In this document: in pieces, positions 1 through 8,957 of the stretch | Numbering within the stretch: the stretch's first letter is position 1 | Layout of the letters: each line of letters begins with the position of its first letter | NCBI RefSeq assembly: GCF_018687355.1 | Contig: NZ_CP061288.1 | Span: 1,374,144-1,438,143, forward strand | Direction of reading: 5' to 3' | DNA length: 64,000 nucleotides | Source of the DNA: Polynucleobacter sp. VK25 | GTDB taxonomy: Bacteria; Pseudomonadota; Gammaproteobacteria; Burkholderiales; Burkholderiaceae | Program-made: the position numbers and the translations under genes | The notes under the pieces: model-generated | Told to the model about the DNA's origin: nothing | What the model saw: the letters and a program-made list of their open reading frames with translations, nothing else | Databases searched by the model: none

Positions 1-1587
1 GCGCTCGAGTGCATCTTGCACCTGACGCTCCGACTCCGAGTCCAGGGCAGAAGTAGCCTCATCCAAAATCAAAATTGGCGCATCTTTATAGATTGCCCGG
101 GCAATGGCGAGGCGCTGGCGTTGCCCGCCAGATAAGCGATTGCCGTTATCCCCCACCATTGAATCAATACCTTCAGGCAACTCCTTAATGAGAGCGCTTA
201 GATTGGCGGCCTCTAGCGCCTCAATGACGCGCCCACGATCGATGCCTACCTTAGAGTTGCTGCCATAGGCAACGTTAGCGGCAATCGTATCGTTAAAGAG
301 AACCACATCCTGGCTTACAAAAGCGATCTGTTTGCGAACATCCGCTAAAACGATTCCCTCTAAAGCAATGTCATCCAAGTAGATATGGCCACTGGTAGGC
401 TTAAAGAAGCGCGGCAATAAATTCACGAGAGTGGATTTACCACCACCTGAAGGACCCACAAAAGCCACTACCTCACCTGGATTGATTGTGAGATTAATAT
501 TGACCAATGCATCTTTGCGTCCTGTCTCTTGCTGATAAGAAAATCCGACATTATCAAAACGAATAGCCCCCTTGGCTTTTTCTAAAGATCGCATATTCAG
601 CTTTCGATCTTCATCCTCTTCAAAAGGTTGATCCATCATGCCAAAAATCATTTCTGCAGCAGTCAGTCCACGTTGCAGTGGCTGGTTGATATCTGCCAAG
701 TGCTTCAGAGGTGAAATCACCAGCATCATGGCGGTGATAAAAGCTGCGAAGCCCCCGACGGTAGTACCTTCAGTGGCTGATTGCATCAACGCAATCACCA
801 GCACTACAGACAGGGCCATTGAGGCAATTAACTGAGTAATAGGTTGATTTAGGCCGCCCGCTACAGCGGATTTAAGACTAAATTGACGCAATCGCTCGGC
901 CTTCTCTCGAAAGCGCTCTAACTCATATTCTTGGGCACCATGTACTTTAACTATTTTGTAACCTGCTGCAGCCTCTTCAACAATGTAGGCCAAATCACTC
1001 GTAAGTGTTTGTTGCGCACGATTAATCGATCTTAGGCGGCGATTAATTTTGCTCATGACAAAAGCGATAATGGGAAATATCACCAAAACTACTAATGTCA
1101 ATTGCCAATTCAAGTAAATCAAATAACCCATTAAACCAATGACGGTAAGTGAGTCGCGCACTAAGCTAATTAACATCCCACCCATTACAGACAGAACATT
1201 ATTCACCTCAAATACCACGGCATTGATTAAGCTCGATGCAGAGTTCTTCTGGAAAAAGGTTGTGCTGGCATGTAAGAGCGTTTGAAACATTTGCTCGCGC
1301 AATTTCAATAACACTGCGTTAATAACGCGCGTTAACAGATAGTTCGATAGAAATTGAGCCAAGCTGCGCACCAAGGCCAAGCCAACCAGAAATACAGGTA
1401 CCTGCCAAAGCTTGCTATTGAGCTGCCCAGTAAATCCCCGGTCTAACAGGGGCTTCATTAAGGCTGGAATCGAGGTTTCCGCTCCGGCCACTAGTGCCAT
1501 GGCCAAAAGTGACCCAATAATCAAGCCGTAATGGGGCTTGAGGTAGGTAATTAAGCGATTTAAGGCAATTCGGTCTTGAGCATTCAT
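1..1587 (-). CDS. msbA: Lipid A export ABC transporter MsbA (C-terminus cut by window edge)
   Basis: Reads as 529 codons on the minus strand from ATG at 1587 and runs off the left edge, so about 50-60 C-terminal residues are missing. The N-terminal half is a hydrophobic six-helix exporter domain. The nucleotide-binding domain follows, with Walker A GPSGGGKST near residue 378, signature LSGGQRQR near 480 and Walker B ILILDEAT near 500. MsbA homodimers flip lipid A-core across the inner membrane. It diverges from three lipopolysaccharide-type glycosyltransferases with only 10 bp between start codons, which supports a cell-envelope role. A generic multidrug exporter is the alternative, but the context favours MsbA. 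Confidence 0.88.
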   Translation of the reverse strand, partial: MNAQDRIALNRLITYLKPHYGLIIGSLLAMALVAGAETSIPALMKPLLDRGFTGQLNSKLWQVPVFLVGLALVRSLAQFLSNYLLTRVINAVLLKLREQMFQTLLHASTTFFQKNSASSLINAVVFEVNNVLSVMGGMLISLVRDSLTVIGLMGYLIYLNWQLTLVVLVIFPIIAFVMSKINRRLRSINRAQQTLTSDLAYIVEEAAAGYKIVKVHGAQEYELERFREKAERLRQFSLKSAVAGGLNQPITQLIASMALSVVLVIALMQSATEGTTVGGFAAFITAMMLVISPLKHLADINQPLQRGLTAAEMIFGMMDQPFEEDEDRKLNMRSLEKAKGAIRFDNVGFSYQQETGRKDALVNINLTINPGEVVAFVGPSGGGKSTLVNLLPRFFKPTSGHIYLDDIALEGIVLADVRKQIAFVSQDVVLFNDTIAANVAYGSNSKVGIDRGRVIEALEAANLSALIKELPEGIDSMVGDNGNRLSGGQRQRLAIARAIYKDAPILILDEATSALDSESERQVQDALER

Positions 1588-1597
1588 ATAATGAATT

Positions 1598-2359
1598 ATG
1601 CCCACCTTATCAGTCATACTCATCACCCGCAATGAAGAGGCCAATTTGGACGATTGTCTAGCCTCTCTGGAGGGCATCGCCCAGCAGATTGTGGTGGTTG
1701 ATACCAATAGCTCTGACGGCACCCTAGAAATAGCCAAAAAGCATGGGGCAACCATATCCCAGCCCTCTGATTGGCCTGGTTTTGGTCCCCAAAAGAACCG
1801 TGCTTTAGACCTGGCTACTGGCGAGTGGGTACTCTCTTTGGATGCTGACGAAAGACTGACTCCCGCCCTTAAATCTGAAATCCTGACGGCCATTCACCAT
1901 AGCGCCCATGTGAATTGTTTTGCCATTCCTCGGCTATCTTGGTATTGCGGACGATTCATCCGCCACTCTGGCTGGAGCCCGGATTATGTTGATCGCTTAT
2001 TTAAACGGGGGACCGCCCACTTCTCGGATGACCTCGTTCATGAACGACTTGTCCCTAATGGCCAAGTCGCCAAACTAGAAAATCCAATGTTGCATTACAG
2101 CTTCATGAACTATTCCCAAGTTCTGCAAAAGCTAGATCGATATTCCACTGCATCAGCCGAGCAAGCATTTGCTAAAGGTAAAACAAGCAGCCCCCTCAAA
2201 GCAGTGCTTCATGGGGCTTGGGCATTTTTCCGAACATACATTCTGCGCGCGGGATTTTTAGATGGTCCGCAAGGATTTGCCTTGGCGGCATCTAATGGCC
2301 AAGGCACTTATTACCGATATATCAAGCTGTGGCATCTGAATCAGGAAGCCAATAAATGA
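1598..2359 (+). CDS. Family 2 glycosyltransferase, LPS core type (WaaE/KdtX-like)
   Basis: 253 residues. The GT-A fold is recognisable: VILITRNEEANL at the N-terminus, the nucleotide-binding VVVDTNSSDGT (residues 32-42) and the metal-binding DAD at 82-84 within SLDADERL. Length and the FGPQKNRAL segment resemble lipopolysaccharide core beta-glucosyltransferases of the WaaE/KdtX type; the acceptor cannot be read from sequence. It would act on the cytoplasmic face of the inner membrane. It is the first gene of a three-gene glycosyltransferase operon; its stop overlaps the next start by 4 bp (ATGA). Confidence 0.85.
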   Translation: MPTLSVILITRNEEANLDDCLASLEGIAQQIVVVDTNSSDGTLEIAKKHGATISQPSDWPGFGPQKNRALDLATGEWVLSLDADERLTPALKSEILTAIHHSAHVNCFAIPRLSWYCGRFIRHSGWSPDYVDRLFKRGTAHFSDDLVHERLVPNGQVAKLENPMLHYSFMNYSQVLQKLDRYSTASAEQAFAKGKTSSPLKAVLHGAWAFFRTYILRAGFLDGPQGFALAASNGQGTYYRYIKLWHLNQEANK

Positions 2360-3135
2360 TTTCCGTTTTATTGGCCACTTACAACTGGCCTCAAGCGCTC
2401 AAGCTATGCCTAGAATCTCTGGCCACCCAAACCGATCAGAACTTTGAAATCATCATCGCGGATGATGGCTCTACCGCAAGTACAAAGCAAGTTATTGACT
2501 CATTTCAAGACTCACACTCCGCTTCCATCAAACATCTTTGGCAAGAGGATCAAGGTTTTCGGAAAACCAAAATTTTGAACCAAGCCATTGCTGCAGCCCA
2601 TGGTGACTACCTGGTTTTTTTAGATGGTGATTGCATTGTCCAGCCAGACTTTATAGCTCGTCATCGTCAGTTGGCTCAAAAAGGCTATCTCGTCACCGGC
2701 AGCAGAATCTTACTGAATGAAAGCCTCACTCAAGAACTGCTTTCTTGGGCGCACTGGAACTTTCAGCAGTTTTGCTCAGGCTTGCTGGGAAAAAGAATTA
2801 GTGGTGGTATCAATAAATACTGGCCTCTCAAGATTAAATTGGGCAATGGCACTTGGCGGGATTACAACAAGTTTGTTTGGCGCCGTATTAAGGGTTGCAA
2901 TATGGCCTGCTGGAAGGCTGATGCTGAAGTCATTAATGGCTTTGATGAAACCATGACTGGCTGGGGCCACGAAGATGCAGACTTTATCTTCCGTCTACAA
3001 CACCATGGTATTCGTCGTAAATCTGGGTCGTGGTCTACCGAAGTCTTGCACCTCTTTCATCAAATTCATGATCAAAGCAACGCTAATGAGAATGCACGAC
3101 GCGTGCGTGAAAAGATTTTGGCTAAGGCGCTATAA
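2356..3135 (+). CDS. Family 2 glycosyltransferase with galactosyltransferase-type C-terminal domain
   Basis: 259 residues. SVLLATYNWPQAL and IIIADDGST mark the GT2 nucleotide-binding half, and DGD at residues 90-92 is the metal-binding motif. GWGHEDADF near residues 201-209 is the acceptor-side motif of the Glyco_transf_7C type found in beta-1,4-galactosyltransferase-like enzymes. Translationally coupled to the upstream glycosyltransferase by a 4-bp overlap, so both probably build the same surface glycan, most likely the LPS core. Donor sugar and acceptor are unknown. Confidence 0.82.
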   Translation: MISVLLATYNWPQALKLCLESLATQTDQNFEIIIADDGSTASTKQVIDSFQDSHSASIKHLWQEDQGFRKTKILNQAIAAAHGDYLVFLDGDCIVQPDFIARHRQLAQKGYLVTGSRILLNESLTQELLSWAHWNFQQFCSGLLGKRISGGINKYWPLKIKLGNGTWRDYNKFVWRRIKGCNMACWKADAEVINGFDETMTGWGHEDADFIFRLQHHGIRRKSGSWSTEVLHLFHQIHDQSNANENARRVREKILAKAL

Positions 3136-3149
3136 GCATTTTTACTGCT

Positions 3150-4307
3150 ATGACTACTTACTCCAAGCTCAAACCTAAAAAAGTATTGTTCATTGCCACG
3201 CGGCAAATTGGTGACGTTTTAGTCACAACTCCACTGATCAGCAAGGCGAGAGAGCTCTGGCCAGATGCGGAGTTTCATTTCCTGGGATATCGCGGCAAGC
3301 TAGAGATGCTGCACGGTAATCCGGACATCGCCGAAGTCATAGAAACTTCTGACCGACCTGGTTTTGGTGAATACCTTTCGCTCTTTAATCGCCTCTTCCA
3401 GCGCTATGACTTAGCGGTAGTAACGCAACCAAGTGATCGCGCCTACCTGTATGGCTTGGTGGCGGCTTTTAGAAGAGTCGGTGTGCTTGGAGGTCACCCT
3501 CAGGGCAAAGATGCCGAAGATCAGCAGAAACGCAGTAAAAGCGAGAAGCAAAACGCTTGGAAGAAATTTATCTGCATGCACACCGTCGATGTTGATTACT
3601 TTAAACAGCATGTCATTACAGAAAAGTTGCGTCTACTAGAAACTTTTTTTAAAAATCCTGCTGATCTATTTGCCAAAGCGATCTCAGTGACCCCGCCAGC
3701 TGGAGAGCCCTTAACTCCCATCATTGCCGGCGAACTGAAGCAACCCTATGTCGTAGTGCATCCAGGGCCACTTACCGCCTACAAACGTTGGCCGCTAGCT
3801 TACTGGCAAGAACTCATTACATACTTGGTGAAGCAAGGTTATCAAGTGGTGCTCAGTGCATCGCCTGCTAAGCAAGATATGCAACTGAATCACGACATCA
3901 TCTCTTTACTGGATGATGAAAGTAAAAAACAAGTCATCAATGCTGCTGGTAAGTTATCCATCCCACAGGCGGGCACTCTAATTCGTGGCGCCGCTTTGTA
4001 CATTGGAGTGGATACCTCGATTACCCATTTAGCCGCGGCATGCAACACCCCAACGATTGCCCTCTTTGGCGCTACACCGCCAACGAACTTTGGTCCATGG
4101 CCCAATGGTTTTATTGGTGAGCAACCTTACCAATTGCGCGCCCGTACGCAAACTGTGGGCAACGTCTCCATTCTGCAAGGTCCTGGTGAATGTGTGCCTT
4201 GCCGCAAGGCCGGCTGCTTAGACAAAGCAGATAGTTATAGCGAGTGCTTGGATTTACTAGAGCCTGCGCAAGTCATCGAGGCTATTCAGAAAGCGTTGCC
4301 GAGCTAG
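3150..4307 (+). CDS. Family 9 glycosyltransferase (heptosyltransferase-like)
   Basis: 385 residues. The N-terminus KVLFIATRQIGDVLVTTPL is the classic start of ADP-heptose:LPS heptosyltransferases. The C-terminal half has HPGPLTAYKRWP near residue 210 and GVDTSITHLAAA near 287, the donor-binding region of GT9. A Cys cluster (PCRKAGC and a later C) near 350 is typical of WaaQ/RfaQ-like members. It lies 14 bp after the preceding glycosyltransferase and converges on dnaE. Heptosyltransferase III is the best guess; heptosyltransferase I or II is possible. Confidence 0.83.
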   Translation: MTTYSKLKPKKVLFIATRQIGDVLVTTPLISKARELWPDAEFHFLGYRGKLEMLHGNPDIAEVIETSDRPGFGEYLSLFNRLFQRYDLAVVTQPSDRAYLYGLVAAFRRVGVLGGHPQGKDAEDQQKRSKSEKQNAWKKFICMHTVDVDYFKQHVITEKLRLLETFFKNPADLFAKAISVTPPAGEPLTPIIAGELKQPYVVVHPGPLTAYKRWPLAYWQELITYLVKQGYQVVLSASPAKQDMQLNHDIISLLDDESKKQVINAAGKLSIPQAGTLIRGAALYIGVDTSITHLAAACNTPTIALFGATPPTNFGPWPNGFIGEQPYQLRARTQTVGNVSILQGPGECVPCRKAGCLDKADSYSECLDLLEPAQVIEAIQKALPS

Positions 4308-4321
4308 ATCAACTAGTACGA

Positions 4322-7300
4322 TCAGTGATACTGAATTTGTACAGGATCTTTTTGCTTTGAAGCCAAAATCTGATTGAGGCCGTGTAAGCAAGCATCATCT
4401 GGATAAATACGCAGCTCTTCTGGGAACTGCATTAAGCAAGCGCCGCCACTGGTAGTGACAGCAGCAGTGAGCATTAGCCCCTTCATACCCTCATTCGACC
4501 CCGGCCCAGCAGGCGCAGAGACACCTAACCTAGGATCACGCACGCGATTTGCCATGAGATAAGGATTGATTTGGCTGCGGAGCATCTTGATATCGATTGC
4601 ATTATCAATACATACGTGCACGTTACGAGCAAAACGCATGCGTGCGCCTGTGATATCCATGACCGCCTCAGACACAATGCGCATTCCGCCGGAGAACTTA
4701 TCTGGCGTCACATTTACTTTAGCAACCAAGAGTTCATCTTCTTTGAGCCATGAACGGTTTGGTTCATAGACTTCGCTATACAAGGTGACTTCGAGGGCAG
4801 CAGTACCATCATCAATCGTTGCAATCATCATGCGACCACGTTGACCGGTCAACATCCTTGCCGAAGTAATGATGCCCGCAATCAATTGATCCTTGCCCTC
4901 AGTGACTTTTGATAATGACTGACGAATGAAGTGCGAAGTCTCATCACGATAAGCATCAAACATATGTCCTGTTAAGCAAAGGCCTAAAGCAGTCTTTTCT
5001 TCTTGCAAGCGTTTTTTCTCAGACCAGACAGGCTCTCGCACTAACTCTGGCAGATGGCGGTTCTCTTCACCAGCCACTTCAAACAAACTGACTTGATGAA
5101 TCGATGCTTCTGCTTGCTCGGCAGCCTCAATGGCTCTGGCTAAAGAGGCTAGTAAGGTTGAGCGAATGTCATACAGGTTTCCGTCCGCAGGAATGGTGTC
5201 ACGATACAAGCTATCAAATGCTCCAGCACGCATTAGCGCTTCAATAGCGCGACGATTTACCTGGCGACGATCTACCCGTGCGCAGAAATCAAACAAGTCC
5301 TTGAATGGTCCACCAGTCTCACGCGCTTTGACAATAGATTCAATGGCAGCCTCGCCAGTACCGCGGACTGCACCTAAACCATAACGAATATGACTGATTG
5401 GGGAGTCCGGCGCCGCATCGGGAGCGCGCAATGGCGTGAACTCATAAACACCGGTATTGATATCCGGTGAGAACACGCGAATGTTATTTACCAAACAATC
5501 GTCATACAGAATCTTCACCTTATCGGTGTCATCCATTGCGAGCGATAAGTTGGCCGCCATAAATTCGGCTGGGTAATACGCTTTGAGCCAAGCGGTTTGA
5601 TAAGCCAAGAGTGCGTATGCAGCGGCGTGCGACTTATTAAATCCATAGCCTGCAAAACGCTCCATCAAGTCATAGATCTCATTGGCTTTTGACTCGGTAA
5701 TACCGCCCGCTTTGGCGCCATCACTAAAAATCTTGCGATGCTGCGCCATTTCTTCTGGCTTTTTCTTGCCCATCGCACGACGCAACATGTCAGCGCCACC
5801 CAATGAGTAGCCGCCAATCATCTGCGCCATCTGCATCACCTGCTCTTGATAGACCATGATGCCGTAGGTCTCACGTAGAACAGGCTCAATACGGGGATCG
5901 GGATACTCTACTTTTTGACGACCGTGCTTACGCTCAATAAAGTCCGGAATCAAATCCATTGGACCCGGACGATACAAAGCCACCAAAGCAATAATATCTT
6001 CAAAGCGGTCTGGCTTTGCTTCACGTAGCATGCCTTGCATGCCGCGGCTTTCTAGCTGAAACACGGCAACGGTATTGGCACGCTTGAGAACGTCAAAGGC
6101 TTTCTCATCATCGAGTGCAATCTCGCCAATATTCCAGTCTCTGCGATCCGCATGTAACGCTTTAATCCAACGCTCTGCTGCAGCCAAGATAGTAAGGGTA
6201 GTCAAACCTAAGAAGTCGAACTTTACCAAGCCAATCGCCTCTACGTCATCCTTGTCGAATTGACTGATGACGGAGCTACTGTCTTGGTCTTTACTTTCTT
6301 GAGTGTAGAGTGGACAAAAATCGGTGAGACGGCCCGGAGCAATCAACACACCACCCGCATGCATACCGACGTTACGAGTCATACCTTCTAACTGCTGTGC
6401 CAAAGAGAGTAACTGGCGCACCTCATCTTCATTCTTCTCGCGTTCAGCTAATTGCTTTTCTTCCTTCTTTGCCATTTCAATAGTCATGTACTGACCTGGC
6501 TTATTGGGTACGAGCTTAGCGATACCGTCAACGAAGTTATAGCCCTGCTCCAGCACACGTCCCACGTCACGAATCGCCGCTCTGGCGGCCATGGTTCCAA
6601 AAGTGGCAATCTGACTGACCGCATCTTTGCCGTACTTGTCTTTCACGTACTGAATCACACGGTCGCGACCGTGCTGGCAGAAGTCGATATCAAAGTCGGG
6701 CATGGATACCCGCTCTGGATTTAAGAAGCGCTCAAAGAGCAAGTTGTAACGCAGTGGATCTAGATCGGTAATACCCAATGAGTAAGCTACCAATGAGCCT
6801 GCACCAGATCCACGACCAGGGCCTACTGGCACACCATTATTTTTTGCCCAGTTAATAAAGTCAGCAACGATCAAGAAGTAGCCTGGAAAGCCCATTTGCG
6901 CAATCGTCTTGACTTCAAAGACCAAGCGCTCGTGATAGCGCACCATTTCTTTTTCGCGCTCTTGTGCATCTGGAAAGTTGCGCTCCATGTGGCGCTTTAA
7001 GCCAATCTCCGATTGCTGCAATAGATAATCATCGAGCGTGATACCTGGAGGCGTCGGAAAATCTGGCAAGCGTGGCTGACCTAAGACCAGGGAGAGGTTG
7101 CAACGCTTTGCAATTTCAACCGAGTTCGCCAATGCGGCCGGCAAATCAGCAAAACGTTTTTCCATTTCCTCTTGGGTCAGGAAGTACTGCTCATCATTAA
7201 ACTTTTTGGTTCGGCGTGGATTGCCGAGCAACTCGCCTTCAGCAATACAAACACGGGCCTCATGCGCAGTAAAGTCGCTCTTCTGCATGAACTGCACTGG

Positions 7301-7939
7301 GTGCGTTGCGACTACTGGCAAATCCAACTCACTAGCTAGATGACAGGCAAGTTGCAGTTGTTTTTCATCTTGAGGATTGCCGCCACGCTGGACTTCGATA
7401 TAGAAGGACTGCGGAAAAAGTTTTTCATAGCGCCTAGCAACAATCTTGGCTTGATCTTCTTGGCCACCTAAAAGCGCTGTACCAACCTCACCCATGCGTG
7501 CGCCTGAGAGCGCAATCAAACCATAAGTCAGGGTGCGCTTAGCTGCTTTATCTTCTGCTTTAGCAGCTGGCTCACTAAACCATGCTGAATCTACTTCAGC
7601 ACGACCACGGGATTGGTTATCTAAAGATGCTCTGCTGAGCAGCTCACACAAATTGAGATAGCCCGAATGGTTTTGCACCAAGAGCAATAAACGATGGGGT
7701 TGGTCTGGGTCTTGGGGGTTGCTGACCCAAACATCAGCACCGGCAATTGGCTTAATACCGCTAGAACGGGCAGCGGTGTAAAAACGCACTAAACCAAATA
7801 AATTACTTAAATCGGTAATGGCCAATGCACCCATCTCGTCTTTGACGGCTGCCGCGACCGCATCGTCAATGCGAACGACGCCATCCGTAATCGAAAACTC
7901 GGAATGGACGCGGAGATGAACAAAACGGGGTGAAGCCAT
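4322..7939 (-). CDS. dnaE: DNA polymerase III alpha subunit
   Basis: 1205 residues, replicative polymerase catalytic subunit. The N-terminal PHP domain begins FVHLRVHSEFSITDG. The C-family polymerase core contains GPGRGSGAGS, the catalytic pair in PDFDIDF (D415, D417) and the third carboxylate in KFDFLG (D575). The active-site region YQEQVMQMA and the finger motif RRAMGKKK follow. A helix-hairpin-helix region and an OB fold (IAGIITSARMLTGQRGRMM) precede the C-terminal tail. It is slightly longer than the E. coli protein, as is common in betaproteobacteria. It diverges from gluQ with 3 bp between start codons. Confidence 0.98.
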   Translation of the reverse strand: MASPRFVHLRVHSEFSITDGVVRIDDAVAAAVKDEMGALAITDLSNLFGLVRFYTAARSSGIKPIAGADVWVSNPQDPDQPHRLLLLVQNHSGYLNLCELLSRASLDNQSRGRAEVDSAWFSEPAAKAEDKAAKRTLTYGLIALSGARMGEVGTALLGGQEDQAKIVARRYEKLFPQSFYIEVQRGGNPQDEKQLQLACHLASELDLPVVATHPVQFMQKSDFTAHEARVCIAEGELLGNPRRTKKFNDEQYFLTQEEMEKRFADLPAALANSVEIAKRCNLSLVLGQPRLPDFPTPPGITLDDYLLQQSEIGLKRHMERNFPDAQEREKEMVRYHERLVFEVKTIAQMGFPGYFLIVADFINWAKNNGVPVGPGRGSGAGSLVAYSLGITDLDPLRYNLLFERFLNPERVSMPDFDIDFCQHGRDRVIQYVKDKYGKDAVSQIATFGTMAARAAIRDVGRVLEQGYNFVDGIAKLVPNKPGQYMTIEMAKKEEKQLAEREKNEDEVRQLLSLAQQLEGMTRNVGMHAGGVLIAPGRLTDFCPLYTQESKDQDSSSVISQFDKDDVEAIGLVKFDFLGLTTLTILAAAERWIKALHADRRDWNIGEIALDDEKAFDVLKRANTVAVFQLESRGMQGMLREAKPDRFEDIIALVALYRPGPMDLIPDFIERKHGRQKVEYPDPRIEPVLRETYGIMVYQEQVMQMAQMIGGYSLGGADMLRRAMGKKKPEEMAQHRKIFSDGAKAGGITESKANEIYDLMERFAGYGFNKSHAAAYALLAYQTAWLKAYYPAEFMAANLSLAMDDTDKVKILYDDCLVNNIRVFSPDINTGVYEFTPLRAPDAAPDSPISHIRYGLGAVRGTGEAAIESIVKARETGGPFKDLFDFCARVDRRQVNRRAIEALMRAGAFDSLYRDTIPADGNLYDIRSTLLASLARAIEAAEQAEASIHQVSLFEVAGEENRHLPELVREPVWSEKKRLQEEKTALGLCLTGHMFDAYRDETSHFIRQSLSKVTEGKDQLIAGIITSARMLTGQRGRMMIATIDDGTAALEVTLYSEVYEPNRSWLKEDELLVAKVNVTPDKFSGGMRIVSEAVMDITGARMRFARNVHVCIDNAIDIKMLRSQINPYLMANRVRDPRLGVSAPAGPGSNEGMKGLMLTAAVTTSGGACLMQFPEELRIYPDDACLHGLNQILASKQKDPVQIQYH

Positions 7940-7942
7940 GAG

Positions 7943-8893
7943 ATGATTTTAGCTGTGTCGACACCCAAAAACCTTCCATCCCCAGCCGGCGGCTATCGCG
8001 GGCGATTTGCCCCCTCCCCTACCGGACCGCTGCATGCCGGATCCCTGGTTGCCGCCCTCGGAAGTTGGCTAGATGCCCGTAAAAATGAGGGTAAATGGCT
8101 GCTCAGAATTGAGGATTTAGATACCCCGCGCTGCATCCCAGAGGTTACCCAACAAATCCAGGCCCAATTGCTCGCCTGCGGACTTTCTTGGGATGAGGAG
8201 ATCATCTACCAATCCCAGCGCCAAAAGGCTTACCAGGACGCTTTAAAGCGTTTCAATGAGCTCAAATGCCTATATTCCTGCACCTGCTCAAGACAAACAA
8301 TAGCCACCGCCTTAGCCAAGCTCAGCATTGAGAGCCCCCGCAATCAAGAAATGGTCTATCCCGGCACCTGCCGACCTGCCTCATTAATGAGCAATCCCTG
8401 GGATACCGTCCAAGATTTAAAAAAGGCATGGCGCATTGCCCTTCCCCAAAATTGCCTTATTGAATTTAAGGATTTAGCGCTGGGTCCACAAAGTCAGAAT
8501 CTTAATGCGGAAGTGGGTGATTTTGTCTTACGTAGAAGCGATGGACTATTTACTTACCAACTAGCTGTTGTAGTGGATGATGCCGAACAAGGCATCACTC
8601 GTATTGTTCGAGGCCAAGATTTATTAAGTAATACGGCAAGGCAAATTTATCTACAAGATGTACTGGGATACCAGAAACCAGAATATCTTCATCTACCACT
8701 AGTACTAGATGCGCATGGTGAAAAACTCAGCAAGCAAACTCTAGCAACGCAAATCAATACACAAGATGACAAACACTCACTGATAGAGTTACGTAAAGCG
8801 GGAATGCATTTGGGTTTGAAGAACTTGCCTGATGGCGAGAATGTCTCTATTGCAGAGTGGCTCTTGGCAGCCACTCATGCATGGAAAAGCTAA
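7943..8893 (+). CDS. gluQ: Glutamyl-Q tRNA(Asp) synthetase
   Basis: 316 residues, a truncated glutamyl-tRNA synthetase paralogue that attaches glutamate to queuosine at position 34 of tRNA-Asp. The HIGH-like motif GPLHAGS is at residues 28-34 after RFAPSPT, RIEDLDTPR follows, and the KMSKS-like EKLSKQ is at 260-265. CTCS plus a later CR form the zinc-site region. There is no anticodon-binding domain, as expected. A queuosine step, queG, lies elsewhere in this window. The start is the first in-frame ATG; the first 17 residues are not conserved-looking, so a later start is possible. Confidence 0.93.
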   Translation: MILAVSTPKNLPSPAGGYRGRFAPSPTGPLHAGSLVAALGSWLDARKNEGKWLLRIEDLDTPRCIPEVTQQIQAQLLACGLSWDEEIIYQSQRQKAYQDALKRFNELKCLYSCTCSRQTIATALAKLSIESPRNQEMVYPGTCRPASLMSNPWDTVQDLKKAWRIALPQNCLIEFKDLALGPQSQNLNAEVGDFVLRRSDGLFTYQLAVVVDDAEQGITRIVRGQDLLSNTARQIYLQDVLGYQKPEYLHLPLVLDAHGEKLSKQTLATQINTQDDKHSLIELRKAGMHLGLKNLPDGENVSIAEWLLAATHAWKS

Positions 8894-8920
8894 ATCACTT
8901 AGCCTTTCTTTTTTTCTTTT

Positions 8921-8948
8921 TTACTTCTTACTTCTTACTTCTTACTTC
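8921..8948. repeat. Four tandem copies of a 7-bp unit between convergent gluQ and rhlE
   Basis: TTACTTC is repeated four times without mismatch, directly after a T-rich tract, in the short space between the two convergent stop codons. On the rhlE strand the unit reads GAAGTAA. It could vary in copy number by slipped-strand mispairing. Since it lies beyond both coding regions, it would affect only mRNA ends. Confidence 0.8.
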
Positions 8949-8957
8949 TTGGGTTAT

